From Trichomonas vaginalis G3 (lineage: Eukaryota > Parabasalia > Trichomonadida > Trichomonadidae): DNA of 64,000 nucleotides. The stretch's first letter is position 1; every line of letters starts with the position of its first letter. Under the pieces are notes generated by a model. That model saw only the letters and a program-made list of their open reading frames with translations. It was not told the origin of the DNA and made no database searches. The stretch covers positions 10,115,962-10,179,961 of the forward strand of contig NC_067208.1 of assembly GCF_026262505.1 (NCBI RefSeq), in the 5' to 3' direction. Below are positions 32,601 through 42,900 of this stretch, one piece after another. A program made the translations under genes and the position numbers.

Positions 32601-32634
32601 AACGCCGCCACTTTTTGAGAGCGGCGTTTTGCAA
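32595..32634. repeat. Perfect 14-base stem-loop
   Basis: Arms 32595-32608 and 32621-32634 are perfect reverse complements (TTGCAAAACGCCGC and its partner), with a 12-base loop. It sits at the point where the reductase fragment loses homology. Confidence 0.95.
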
Positions 32635-32649
32635 TTGCTATTTTTCTAG

Positions 32650-33869
32650 ATATTGGCTTGTTTTCAATCAGAGTTGAAATGCAGCGCAGAAGGACTAGCT
32701 TATATGCAACATGTTTATATATGAGTGATACGATTTTAAAATTTTTCATAAGTTATTCAATGTAATTGTTTTTCAAAAATTATAATTTTAACAGTATTAT
32801 CATGTGATTAGATAGAATGGATATGATATTTATACATATGATTATTAAAATTAATAGATTGTGTAGTTTGAAAAAGAATCTCATTTTAAAGTTTTTATAT
32901 AATGGATATTGAGTGTGTTATGATATGCCATATGTATTTTCTATATGAGTACATATCTGTTATGAGTGTGTTTTGTTTCAATGAGCGAATTTGTAAAGAA
33001 TCTCATCAAATCTCGTATCAAAAAACTGTGTGTATTTTAGATAATATATGTTGTGTGTTGTTATATACTATGTTTTGTTATATAATATGGTGTGCTTGCG
33101 TTCCTATTACCTTTATATATGGAGAATGAAGCATCAAAAAACTCAAAAAACTGACAGCACATGAGAAAGTTTTGAACGAGCCAAGTTTATGAATATAAGT
33201 TGATGATATATGATATAATAATAGATAGATAGATATATCACTTATGAGTTATTTATACATATATAAGTTATGGAAATACTAGATAGATGTGAAGATATTA
33301 CGATACAAACTAATACAGTCTCAAAAATTCTTAGATCTCAATATCAGAGTGTGTTTGATATGCGGGTGTATTACATAATAATAGCTTATAAGATTATAAA
33401 TGTATAGTATATATATGAAAGGTTTATATTAGAGTAGAAGAGAAGAATTAAAATGATTTTCAAAAATATACTCAAATAAGGCATATTTGATTTGTTAGAG
33501 ATATAAACCGGATTGAAATACAATAACTTTATTAATAAATGTAAAAATATAAGTTATGATAGTAATGCAACAAAATGAGACGTAAAATATTGGTATATTA
33601 ATGTAAATGAAAGGGTATGAACTGAAATACTTATATATGATATAAGAAGAATAGTGGCTTATGGATTTAATGAGATTTTTTTAATGAAATTAAATAATAA
33701 AAAACAAATTAAGTAAATAAGAAGCTATAAGAGAGAAATGTGTGTTTATTGAGGTTGTTTAAAACGTTTTTAGAAGGATTGTTGGAATTAGGAGAAAATG
33801 TGATGAGATGAGATAATTAATAAATAAATAGAAAAAAATAAGGATTATGATAGAGTTAATGAAACTGGA
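32650..33869. other. Gene-free stretch, strongly G over C
   Basis: No gene. The plus strand becomes very poor in C toward the right end: in 33721-33840 I count 29 G and 2 C. TATA-like runs and TGAGTGTG-like strings recur. It ends abruptly at the GC-rich hairpin island. Confidence 0.75.
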
Positions 33870-34165
33870 AAAGACTAGAAGGGGGCCCTGACCTCGAGAA
33901 AGGACCCCCTTCCCGGTCTTTCTGGCGAACTTTGGTTCGCATTGCGAGTGTCTGCTGCTTCTTTTGACTGAAGCAGCAGGCACTCGCAATTATATGTCAC
34001 GGCAAGTGCACCTGTGGTGCCAGAATGCACTTGCCGTGACTTCCCATGAATCTCCTGATCTTCCTGAAAGGAATGACAGTACTGACAAAAGCCACTTCAT
34101 TCAATACCAGAAAGCCAAGAAGGAAGTTCTTACCTTGAGAAAGAGCTTCCTTCTTGGCTTTCTGG
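33870..34165. repeat. Five unrelated long hairpins in a row
   Basis: Stem-loops, none sharing sequence: 33870-33921 (inner arms 33878-33887 and 33902-33912, one bulge, plus an outer six-base pair); 33925-33940 (six-base stem, four-base loop); 33941-33990 (21-base stem with one T:G pair, eight-base loop); 33996-34040 (15-base perfect stem); 34107-34165 (23-base stem with one T:G pair). Spacers are short. The GC content is far above its surroundings. Confidence 0.95.
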
Positions 34166-34207
34166 TTTGCATGTGATTTAAGTTAGTTGAGAAGGGGTAT
34201 TTTCCAA

Positions 34208-34816
34208 GCTCTGGCCTGTGCTTGGGCCAGAGTCTGTATATTTCTTTCTTTCAGGGCCGAGTTACTGCGAGACCGTCGACATGATCGACGATCATCGCAG
34301 AACTCAGCCCTGAGGACTGTTCTTGCAGGCTCTGGCCTTGGCTTGGGCCAGAGCTTCGTATTTGACGCTTCCCAGGGCCGGATTCCGCTCCTGCCGCCCG
34401 GGATAAGGGCCGCATTTGGGGAAACCGGCCCTGGGGAATGTAAGCGAAGCTCTGGCCTGTGCTTGGGCAAGAGCCTGTATATTTCTTTCTTTCAGGGCCG
34501 AGAAGAGAGGAGATCGTCAATGATGTGGACGATCTCCCTCAAACTCGGCCCTGCGGATTGTACTTGCAAGCTCTGGCCTCGGGAAAGGCCAGAGCTTCGT
34601 ATGGACACTCTCTCGGGACTGGATTCCTCTCCGGCCGCCCCGAATCAGGGCGGTCTTTGAGGAAACCAGCCCCGAAGGATTGTTTGCGAAGCTCTGGCAT
34701 TTCCTGAGGCCAGAGCTTATGGATTTCATTCAGAGCCAAGTTCCTCTCGGATCGTGCCTAATGAGGACGACCGTGGAGGAACTTGGCTCTGATGAGATGA
34801 GTTGTGAGCTCTGGCC
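34208..34816. repeat. 120-base tandem repeat, two hairpins per unit
   Basis: Hairpin A (GCTCTGGCC...GGCCAGAGC) starts at 34208, 34329, 34449, 34569, 34689 and, half only, 34808. Hairpin B (CAGGGCCGAG...CTCGGCCCTG) starts at 34252, 34373, 34493, about 34612, and 34731. The period is 119-121 bases. Each B stem encloses a further stem whose sequence differs from unit to unit but is self-complementary: 34274-34279 with 34285-34290, 34396-34399 with 34407-34410, 34509-34518 with 34528-34537, 34635-34640 with 34648-34653, and a weaker one in the last. No long coding frame fits both the period and the structure. Confidence 0.95.
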
Positions 34817-35007
34817 AATCTAATTCTCTTACTCCATAGAACCTATATTCAAAACTATAACAAGATGATAGTTTCTGAAGTAAAAAATATGTTTTCTATT
34901 TGCATTCACTACGTAAATCTTCTATTCAGTTCCTCAAGGATGTCGAAAAATTTCTAAGATTTACGGAAATTTTCATACCTCAGAATTTCATCCCTTAGAG
35001 AATCTAA

Positions 35008-38000
35008 ATGAGTGCTTTATCACGTTTCGACTTTGGTATGATAGGTATATCTAGGAAATCTAAATTCAAAAAAGCACAACCATTCTTTGAGGAACGTGAT
35101 GAAGAAATTGAAGAATCAGAAGATGAAGATTTACCAATAATTCCAACTTATGATTCGACATCAGATATTTCATTTGATGATTCTGATTTGTATGGTAATA
35201 CATATGAAGAACTATCTGAAGAAAGACTTCCATATGGATTATTTACAAATGAAGAAACTCCTATTAATAGAAAAAAGCGATACAACAAAATTCTCGAACC
35301 TAAAGGTCATCGTCCATCCAGACCTTCAGATGTTTCTGAATCATTTGAAGCTCCACACCCAGCAGAAAGTATTCTTTTATCTTTTAATACGCCAACACAT
35401 GATATTAACCGATCAGAAATATCTTCACCAGATGTATTTACTAATACAAGTTCTAATATTGCAATTAATAATTCAAATTCACAGCAACATTTTACTCCAA
35501 TTTCACCTATCGAAAAAACTTCAATTCAAAAAGAATTATCATTTACAGAAGGCTTAAATAGCGCTGATAGACAGTCTTCTTTTATAAATCTTTTTGAAAA
35601 AAGTGATTTGACTACTTCAACAGAAGAATTAGATATTTTTGGCAAAAGATTCTTAGAACAGTCATCCCCTATACAAGAATACAATGTACCTGATGCTAAC
35701 TTAGCAAAAGTGCAAGAAAATGCTGAGAAAACAAAATCAGTCACAAATAGCAAAAAATTTAACGACAAACTAACAAAATCATTCAATAATATTGATTTTT
35801 CATCAAGTCTACAGTTTGATTCCACAGAATCTCCTGAAAAAAGTCAAAATTCATCAAATAATTTTTCAACAACTAATCAAAGCGTTTTGCAAGAGCTCAA
35901 AGCATATGCTGATAATGAAAAGCAAAAAGAAAATAACTCAAAACCTCAAATTTCCAAAGATAAAAATAATAATATTCAAAATCAGCAAAAAGTGACTCAA
36001 AACAACAAATCATCGATTCTACCACAAAATTTATTGTTCCTTTCTTCATTTGAAAACAGAAATTTTGACAAAGATTTTATTATCAAAGAAAGTCATCATA
36101 AAAGAGAGAGAAGATCGTCATCTGGCTCTGATTCAGACATAAAGCCATCAAGATCACGTGATATTACTACTATTTCACCGAAAAAATCAAATATAATTGT
36201 TGATGAAATTATATCTCAGCAAAACAACACAGAAAACAATGACAAGGTAGTTCCTGTTGAAGAATTTGATGTTTTGAATTATCCAAAACATAAAAAATCC
36301 AAAAGAAAAAGAAATAAAATTGGAGATAGCACTCCTGTGTCAATTGATGATGAAAAACCTTATACAATTGATGAACCTGTCTATATGTCGCCAAGCAAGA
36401 GGTTAAAAGTACAAAAATCCAAAGAAAACATCAAATTTGATTCAGATTTTTCTGATTCTCCATCAAAACAAAGAGCATTGAGTGAAAATGATGATTTAGC
36501 TGATAATTTAATGATAAAAGAAGAAGCCAGACCTCATATTTCTCCAAATAACAACATGATTAATAATATTTTAAATAATGATCAACAACTAAGACAAGTT
36601 ATTCAAGAAAAAACTCCTAAAGAGAATAACAAACCAAGATTGAGACGTTCTAAGCATCAAAGTCATGAAGAAATCATTGAATCTTTAACTCCAGTTCATA
36701 ATTTACGTCGGCCACATAAATCATTGAACAATGACATGTTCAATGAAGAGGAAGAAGACTTACCGTTGTTTTCTCAAGAGAATGATGTATTTTTCACTCC
36801 AAAAAATGTAATAAATAATTCAAATTCTTCTTCCGAACAATCAGAGAACGTAAATTCATCAGAAATCAAAATACCACAATCAAAAAAGATTTGTGTTGAT
36901 TCTTTTGATGAAAAAATCGATGAAAAAAGAAATTTTATATTTTCAAACAACGAAGATGAGAAGGAATCAACATTTGAGACAGGAGAAAGCTACAATACCT
37001 TTGAAAATGATAGAAATACCTCTGATAGCTCTTATTATTACGAAGAAGATTATTATGAAGATGATGACCAGTACGAATACGATTTTGATGATGGTTTTGA
37101 TCATAATGGAACAAAGAAACTCGATCTGTTCGGTCCTTTGTCTAATTTCAAGTCAGCAACAGCGAAATCAGAAAATTCGACGATAGATTCTAATGAATCT
37201 GATGAAATATCATCGAATACATTGATAGAAAGTAATATAAACAATGATGATAATGAAGAAGAGAAAATTTCTGTTAAAAAACATAATCATTTGCCAAAAC
37301 CTCCTCCAGAACTGATAAACAATGATTATGAATATGAAATTACTCCAAAGAAACATCATTCAGCAAAGAAACACAAAAAGAGATCTTCAAAAGTTCCAAA
37401 AGATGAAGATTTCGAACAATTTTCTGACAATTATGTGATTCCTAATGATTTACTTGGAGAAAGTCAATTCCAGAGAATAGAGCTTGTCAATCAAAAGTTT
37501 TCCAGTCCTCCTTCTGCAGAATTCATGGATCAGAACCTTCAAATTTTGGCGAAAGAAGAGAAAAAGAAGAAAAATCCAAAATTACCTGTCATTGATGAAG
37601 TTGATGAACAAATTAATGTTGATTTGATTAATCCTAATTCAAATGAAATAAATGAAGACTCAGATCAAATCAGTCAAGAACTCATACCTGAATACGAAAT
37701 CAACAACCCTTCTTCTGATCCATTCAAAGACGTGATTTTACCTAAATTTAAAATTAATGAAAAACAACAAAACAATGAAAACGATTTTAATAAAATTAAT
37801 GAGCTGCAAATTAATGAAAGAGAAGGAATTCGAATTAATGAAAGAGAAGGAATTCGAATTAATGAAAGAGAAGGAATTCAAATTAATGAAAAAGAAGGAA
37901 TTCAAATTAATGAAAAAGAAGGAATTCAAATTAATGAAAAACAACAAAACAATGAAAATGATTTTATTAAAAGAGATGAACAACAAATTAATGGGAAAAT

Positions 38001-39507
38001 GAGAATTCAAATTAATGAAAATTCTACAAATTATTTTGACAAAAATTTAGAAAAATCTAAAAATGTTTCACAGGTAAATGATAATGAAATCGTCAATACT
38101 CAAAGTTTTTATAATGATGTTAATTTCCAAAATCAACAAATTGATGAAAAAGAAAGAATTAGAAACAATAAAAATGAAGTTAAAAATGATTTTGTTAAAA
38201 ATGACTTCACTTCTACACATCAATCCAATAATGATGAAATATTACATGGAAATGTTTTGAATCAATCAAACAATGGTAATAAGATTGATTTTAATGATTT
38301 TGATTTCCAAAATCAACCAAAAATTAATGAAAGAAAAATTGATTATCAAAATGATGATTTCATTTTCCAAAATTCATCAAAAAATAATTTCTATAACTAT
38401 AAAGTTGTTTCTGATGATTTTAATTTCCAGAATGAACCAAATAATAATGAAAAACAAGTTAAAATTGAATCTGATGAAAAAATGATTGAAGATAAAGATG
38501 CAATGATAAGAAGGACATTTTCTGTTCCTGATGACATGGATGATGCTGATTATGATTCGTCTGATTCTGATTCAGATCCGGTTGTTGTGAATCACATTGA
38601 TCAATCAAATGATTTCCCTACTTTCGAAGAAGACAAATCACAACCAATTCCAAAAGCAAACTCTGTAAATATTCAAATGATTGATGTACAAGATTCGATG
38701 AAAAACTTTGATCCAATACAAAATCAACAAAAAACTTTTGTCAAAAAACCTTTATCTAAAAATTTTGATTCTGATGAAGATGATGACGAAGAACAAGTGA
38801 AAGAAAGAAACATTTCGACACCTGTTAAACCAGAAATTAAACCTAAAAAAGAAAAATTGCCAAAAGAAAACAAAAGTGAAATTAAAATTGAAGAAAATGT
38901 TGTTGAAAAGAAGGAAAAGAAGAAATTAACAGAAGAAGAGAAAGCAAAATTAAAAGCAGAAAGAGAAGAAAAAGAAAGAAAACATCACGAATTTTTAAAG
39001 AAATTGGAAATAGATAGAATCAACAGAAAATTAAAAAGATATCAGAAGGCAAACAACAACACAACAACTCCACCTCCTAACATTGATGAAAATAATTCAA
39101 AGTTTAAAGATGATGACGAAAATAAAGGAGGAATAAGACAACATATGAAACCTTTTGAAGAAAGTAAGTTTTTGGATGAAAATGACAACACTAAAAATAA
39201 ATTGAAACATAGAGATAACAAAGAAGCTCCAAAAACTAATTATGTCGCATCTAAATTCTTGGATGATGACAAAAGTGATTCTAAAGATGAATTTGAGATT
39301 AAAGAAAAACCAAAACAAGAAGAAAATTCTAAAAAAGAAGAATCTCCAGTAAAGAAGAATAAATTTCTCAATTTTTCAAGTGATGATGATGATTTCGACT
39401 TGAAACCATCTCCTCATAAGAAACCAAAAGGAAGAATTAAACCAAAGCGCCATAAAATTTCATCATCTTCATCTGATGATGATAAATCATCAAAAAAGAA
39501 GAAATAA
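35008..39507 (+). CDS. Giant acidic, Asn/Ser-rich disordered protein
   Basis: A 1499-residue protein of low complexity: long runs of Asn, Ser, Asp, Glu and Lys, many SP and TP sites and several basic clusters (KKHKKRSSK, KPKGRIKPKRH) that could be nuclear import signals. Residues about 934-977 are an eight-residue repeat (INEREGIR and variants). Residues about 1310-1350 form a charged single helix (EEKAKLKAEREEKERKHHEF). The tail alternates SSSSSDDD and KKKK. There are no membrane segments. I do not recognise a folded domain. A chromatin or replication-linked scaffold is possible but not shown. Its start lies about 190 bases after the hairpin array, so that array could lie in its promoter. 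Confidence 0.8.
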   Translation: MSALSRFDFGMIGISRKSKFKKAQPFFEERDEEIEESEDEDLPIIPTYDSTSDISFDDSDLYGNTYEELSEERLPYGLFTNEETPINRKKRYNKILEPKGHRPSRPSDVSESFEAPHPAESILLSFNTPTHDINRSEISSPDVFTNTSSNIAINNSNSQQHFTPISPIEKTSIQKELSFTEGLNSADRQSSFINLFEKSDLTTSTEELDIFGKRFLEQSSPIQEYNVPDANLAKVQENAEKTKSVTNSKKFNDKLTKSFNNIDFSSSLQFDSTESPEKSQNSSNNFSTTNQSVLQELKAYADNEKQKENNSKPQISKDKNNNIQNQQKVTQNNKSSILPQNLLFLSSFENRNFDKDFIIKESHHKRERRSSSGSDSDIKPSRSRDITTISPKKSNIIVDEIISQQNNTENNDKVVPVEEFDVLNYPKHKKSKRKRNKIGDSTPVSIDDEKPYTIDEPVYMSPSKRLKVQKSKENIKFDSDFSDSPSKQRALSENDDLADNLMIKEEARPHISPNNNMINNILNNDQQLRQVIQEKTPKENNKPRLRRSKHQSHEEIIESLTPVHNLRRPHKSLNNDMFNEEEEDLPLFSQENDVFFTPKNVINNSNSSSEQSENVNSSEIKIPQSKKICVDSFDEKIDEKRNFIFSNNEDEKESTFETGESYNTFENDRNTSDSSYYYEEDYYEDDDQYEYDFDDGFDHNGTKKLDLFGPLSNFKSATAKSENSTIDSNESDEISSNTLIESNINNDDNEEEKISVKKHNHLPKPPPELINNDYEYEITPKKHHSAKKHKKRSSKVPKDEDFEQFSDNYVIPNDLLGESQFQRIELVNQKFSSPPSAEFMDQNLQILAKEEKKKKNPKLPVIDEVDEQINVDLINPNSNEINEDSDQISQELIPEYEINNPSSDPFKDVILPKFKINEKQQNNENDFNKINELQINEREGIRINEREGIRINEREGIQINEKEGIQINEKEGIQINEKQQNNENDFIKRDEQQINGKMRIQINENSTNYFDKNLEKSKNVSQVNDNEIVNTQSFYNDVNFQNQQIDEKERIRNNKNEVKNDFVKNDFTSTHQSNNDEILHGNVLNQSNNGNKIDFNDFDFQNQPKINERKIDYQNDDFIFQNSSKNNFYNYKVVSDDFNFQNEPNNNEKQVKIESDEKMIEDKDAMIRRTFSVPDDMDDADYDSSDSDSDPVVVNHIDQSNDFPTFEEDKSQPIPKANSVNIQMIDVQDSMKNFDPIQNQQKTFVKKPLSKNFDSDEDDDEEQVKERNISTPVKPEIKPKKEKLPKENKSEIKIEENVVEKKEKKKLTEEEKAKLKAEREEKERKHHEFLKKLEIDRINRKLKRYQKANNNTTTPPPNIDENNSKFKDDDENKGGIRQHMKPFEESKFLDENDNTKNKLKHRDNKEAPKTNYVASKFLDDDKSDSKDEFEIKEKPKQEENSKKEESPVKKNKFLNFSSDDDDFDLKPSPHKKPKGRIKPKRHKISSSSSDDDKSSKKKK
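37751..37975 (+). repeat. 24-base tandem repeat inside the disordered protein gene
   Basis: The unit AATTAATGAAAGAGAAGGAA plus four bases repeats five to six times between about 37810 and 37938. A longer block of about 45 bases (starting ATTAATGAAAAACAACAAAA) occurs on both sides of the array, near 37754 and 37934, so the array lies between direct repeats. All units keep the reading frame. Confidence 0.9.
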
Positions 39508-39998
39508 TTCATATATATCTTGTAATTATCTTGTTACTTAACCATGAAAATAAACTGTTTGTATTTGTTTGAAATAATAAATTTATGCGATAGTGCTTCT
39601 ATCTCACTATATCAAAAGCTTATGAGGAAATATCTTATCTTGACAAGTACTCATATGGGTTCATGCATGTAATTAGTATATTTAAAATGAATAAATATAA
39701 ATATATCCCCGTGAATAAAGAATAATTGGAACCCACAAAATTATACCACATTAGAATCATTAACTTGGATTTGTGTAAGATAATTTAATAGTTCTCCAAA
39801 GACAAAAATATTTATCACTATTTAACAAGAATTAAAGAAAGATTGAAAAAAATTATTCTAAAAATTATATAATTTTCGTATTATTTATGGAGAATTTTTA
39901 TTCGTCATAGTATGCATATTCGTTTTATTTTATTAATTTTTGAATATCTAATTTTTGTAAGAAAAGATTTCAAAAAAACGTGTTTTTGCTAAAAGAGA
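39508..39998. other. Gene-free stretch
   Basis: AT-rich intergenic sequence between two long plus-strand genes. It holds the 3' end of one and the promoter of the next; no clear motif. Confidence 0.5.
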
Positions 39999-42900
39999 AT
40001 GGAAAATACTGAAGCTGACCTCGAATTGCTGACACAAAAATTATCCAGCACTACCGAGGTTAAGCTTCGTGATCTAACACCTACTGAAATCTCGATGTTA
40101 TCATCGACGATTCCTGAAATTAAAACAATGTTAGACTATCGAACAGAAAGAGATGAGTTTTTGACGAAGTTTACTGACCCCGTAAAGATACCAACATTCG
40201 CTACATACTCAGACGATCTCTTAAACAGTTCTAACATAAATCCGGACTTACCGAACGAAACGCAAAAGCAATTGAAGCTCTTTTTCGCAAATGAAATCAA
40301 CCGCGCTAAAACTATACGCGATATTGTTAAAAATCATTTCACAAATTCGCAAATAATTATTGATTCTCAAGAATCTCTCTTTACTTTTACAAAAGACATA
40401 GCAAATAGGATTTATCAATGTGAATCTGGTTTGAAGCGTCTTCAAGCAACAACAATTTCCACTTTTAGTTTAGCTGATATCAAATTACAAGTAAATTCAA
40501 CATTTTACGAGACAGCACGTAGAGCATTCTTAAACTCTATCAACCAGAAGATCAAAGCATTCCCATTATCATCAAGATCTTCAATAGTTAATCGAATATT
40601 AAAAACTGTTATGGATACAATGACAAAAGATAGCTCTAGACCTCAAGTTCTTACTTTTCATGATACTCCAGAGCTAGTTGATAAAGAATTAGAAAGACTT
40701 TCCAAAAAATTTGGAATTCATACTGATATTTCTCAGGCAGATGGCCAAGAATTCCTTTATCATGCAGATAAGATCTTCCATACACTCTGGAAGAAGCTAA
40801 ATATCGAATATGTTGAGCGAAATTACCCAAGAAAAACAAATAAAATCGAACCATCGCAAGAACAACTTGTAATGGACAGATTACTTGATGATGTTGCTCC
40901 TGATGTCAAGTTTTCACTCATATTTGAGCATTTATTTACTTTTACTCAAGAAGAAGTGATGAATAACATAAATGAAGTTGTTAGGTTCTATCACGCGAAG
41001 ATTCCTGACCATAAACTTGTTTCTTGGCTTGAACTACGCCTTGTTCATATGAAATACCTCTTAGTTCTTATTCTTTCTCATTTAAATTATTTTGAATTAA
41101 TCAGAACTGGCAAAAACTATCAGATTTCATCGGATCCTGAGATTCCAAACATCATAGAGATCAAAGATGAAGAAGGAAACCTTGTAGTTTTCACAAAAGC
41201 TCTTTCAAAATACGAATCTGTCAAAAATATGATTCTAAAGATCGCAACATTCAACTTAGAGAGGTACCAATCAACAATAGAAGAAGCATCGCTCACAGTT
41301 GACAAAGAAGGAATTCTTGAAAGGTTATTAATTCATATGTCGAATTTCTTAATGGCAAAACGAGCTCTTTTGCAGCCATTATTAGAAGCATATGAGCATT
41401 CAGGCGAAGACAATCTCTGGAACGTGATATCTCAAGTCCTTGACGAAACTCCGAAATTGCCATTACATTTATACCGAAGTTTCGAGAGCCCGTTCGAAAT
41501 TGAGGTTGAAGTCATGCATAAGAAAGCGGATATCATCAGATTCCTCTTCAATTCGCAAGTTATGCATGAAAGACAAATCTCAACTCAATTTAATGAGGTC
41601 ATTCCTATTTTTGACCGACCAATCAGTCTCGCAAACGAGAAACACTTCTATAAGAGATACAATGAGAGTATTCCCATGACTGTATTCGAAGTTTACCAGA
41701 GTTTAGGAAAAATTGGCGAATTTATCAACGTAATTCACAATGTTTCTCTCGAGTTCATAGAGACATTGCAGATCAGACAGATCCGATTCATGAATTGTGT
41801 GGAGTTAAGTGTATGGTCACAGGTCGAAGAAATGTTAAAAAGTGACGTTTGTCAATTTCCTTACGATAGAAGCACTTCTTCATTTAATTTCGTGCTGAGC
41901 GATACAGTCAACTCATTGTTCAACTCTGCCTTCGTTAACAGGATCACTGAATTCGACGCTATAAGTGAGAACATGAACGAAGGAAAGAAATTGAGATTTT
42001 TCTTAGCATTAAAACGGTTTTTGCACTTTACACGACAATTAGAAGAAGAAGTGATCAGAACGAACATGTTGCAAGTCGCCTATTACGAAGGCTGTGATTG
42101 GCTGAACATCTCAGACAGATCAGTTTTAATGGGACCGTTCAGAGAAACAGCGAAAGGCGGAGATGTCTTGGAAATGCACCAAACATCAAGTGGCGAAAAA
42201 ACAATTGATTTCGCTTTGTCAGAGATCGAACCTGTGACAATCAATTTCTGTTCGCCTAGTGATGTAAAGGATATAATACTATCCAATAATTTCGATCTAT
42301 TGGACAGATTAGTTCGTTACCAAAGGTTGCAAAACACAATTTTGGAAGCAGCTGTTAGATATAATAATGTTTCAATAGATTCAGACAGACTTGTTCAATT
42401 TTTTGAGATGAATGAAACATCATCTGATGTTTTCTTAACTGTACAAGATGAGAAACTCAATGAAGAACAAGGTGCCGAAAAGTTCATGAAACAATTTATT
42501 GCTCCTCTTTTGTTTTACGATTCTGCTTCTATTTATAGAGATAATCAACTGATGCAAAGTGACAAACTCTCGTTCATGGTCTCTATTTCGTCAATTAAAA
42601 CGAGAACAAGAACAATATTGACGTCAAAGACAAGACAGAAAGATTATAACTCTGATACATTATATGATTTGTATAGAAGTGAAATGTTGGAAGCATTTTC
42701 TTTGCCAATTTATAGATACGAAATCTATAGAATTACTAATATAGAAAGAACTGTTTTGCAGTCAAATGCTTTCATTGATACTTTCGTTCTCGGACCACAA
42801 CAAAGTACGGTTTTTGTAAATGAAGCAGGTAATTTTGAATCGATGTTTTATGTCCCTTCTTGGGTTGAAGTTTTCCAAATGATGCAGACTTCTCCTTTCG

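Noticed and set aside
32902-33129. 75-codon cysteine-rich plus-strand frame
   Set aside because: Low-complexity TG-rich DNA produces Cys and Tyr codons by chance; no start context, and the region is otherwise gene-free.
33720-33860. CRISPR-like or satellite array beside the hairpin island
   Set aside because: No regular spacing or conserved repeat unit; only base skew is seen.
34187-34739. Several open frames of 60-160 codons on both strands through the hairpin array
   Set aside because: They follow from high GC and the 120-base period (a multiple of three) which keeps frames open; composition is unlike any gene here and both strands are equally open.
37738-38010. Minus-strand Phe/Asn/Ser repeat frame
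   Set aside because: Mirror image of the tandem repeat in the 1499-residue protein gene.
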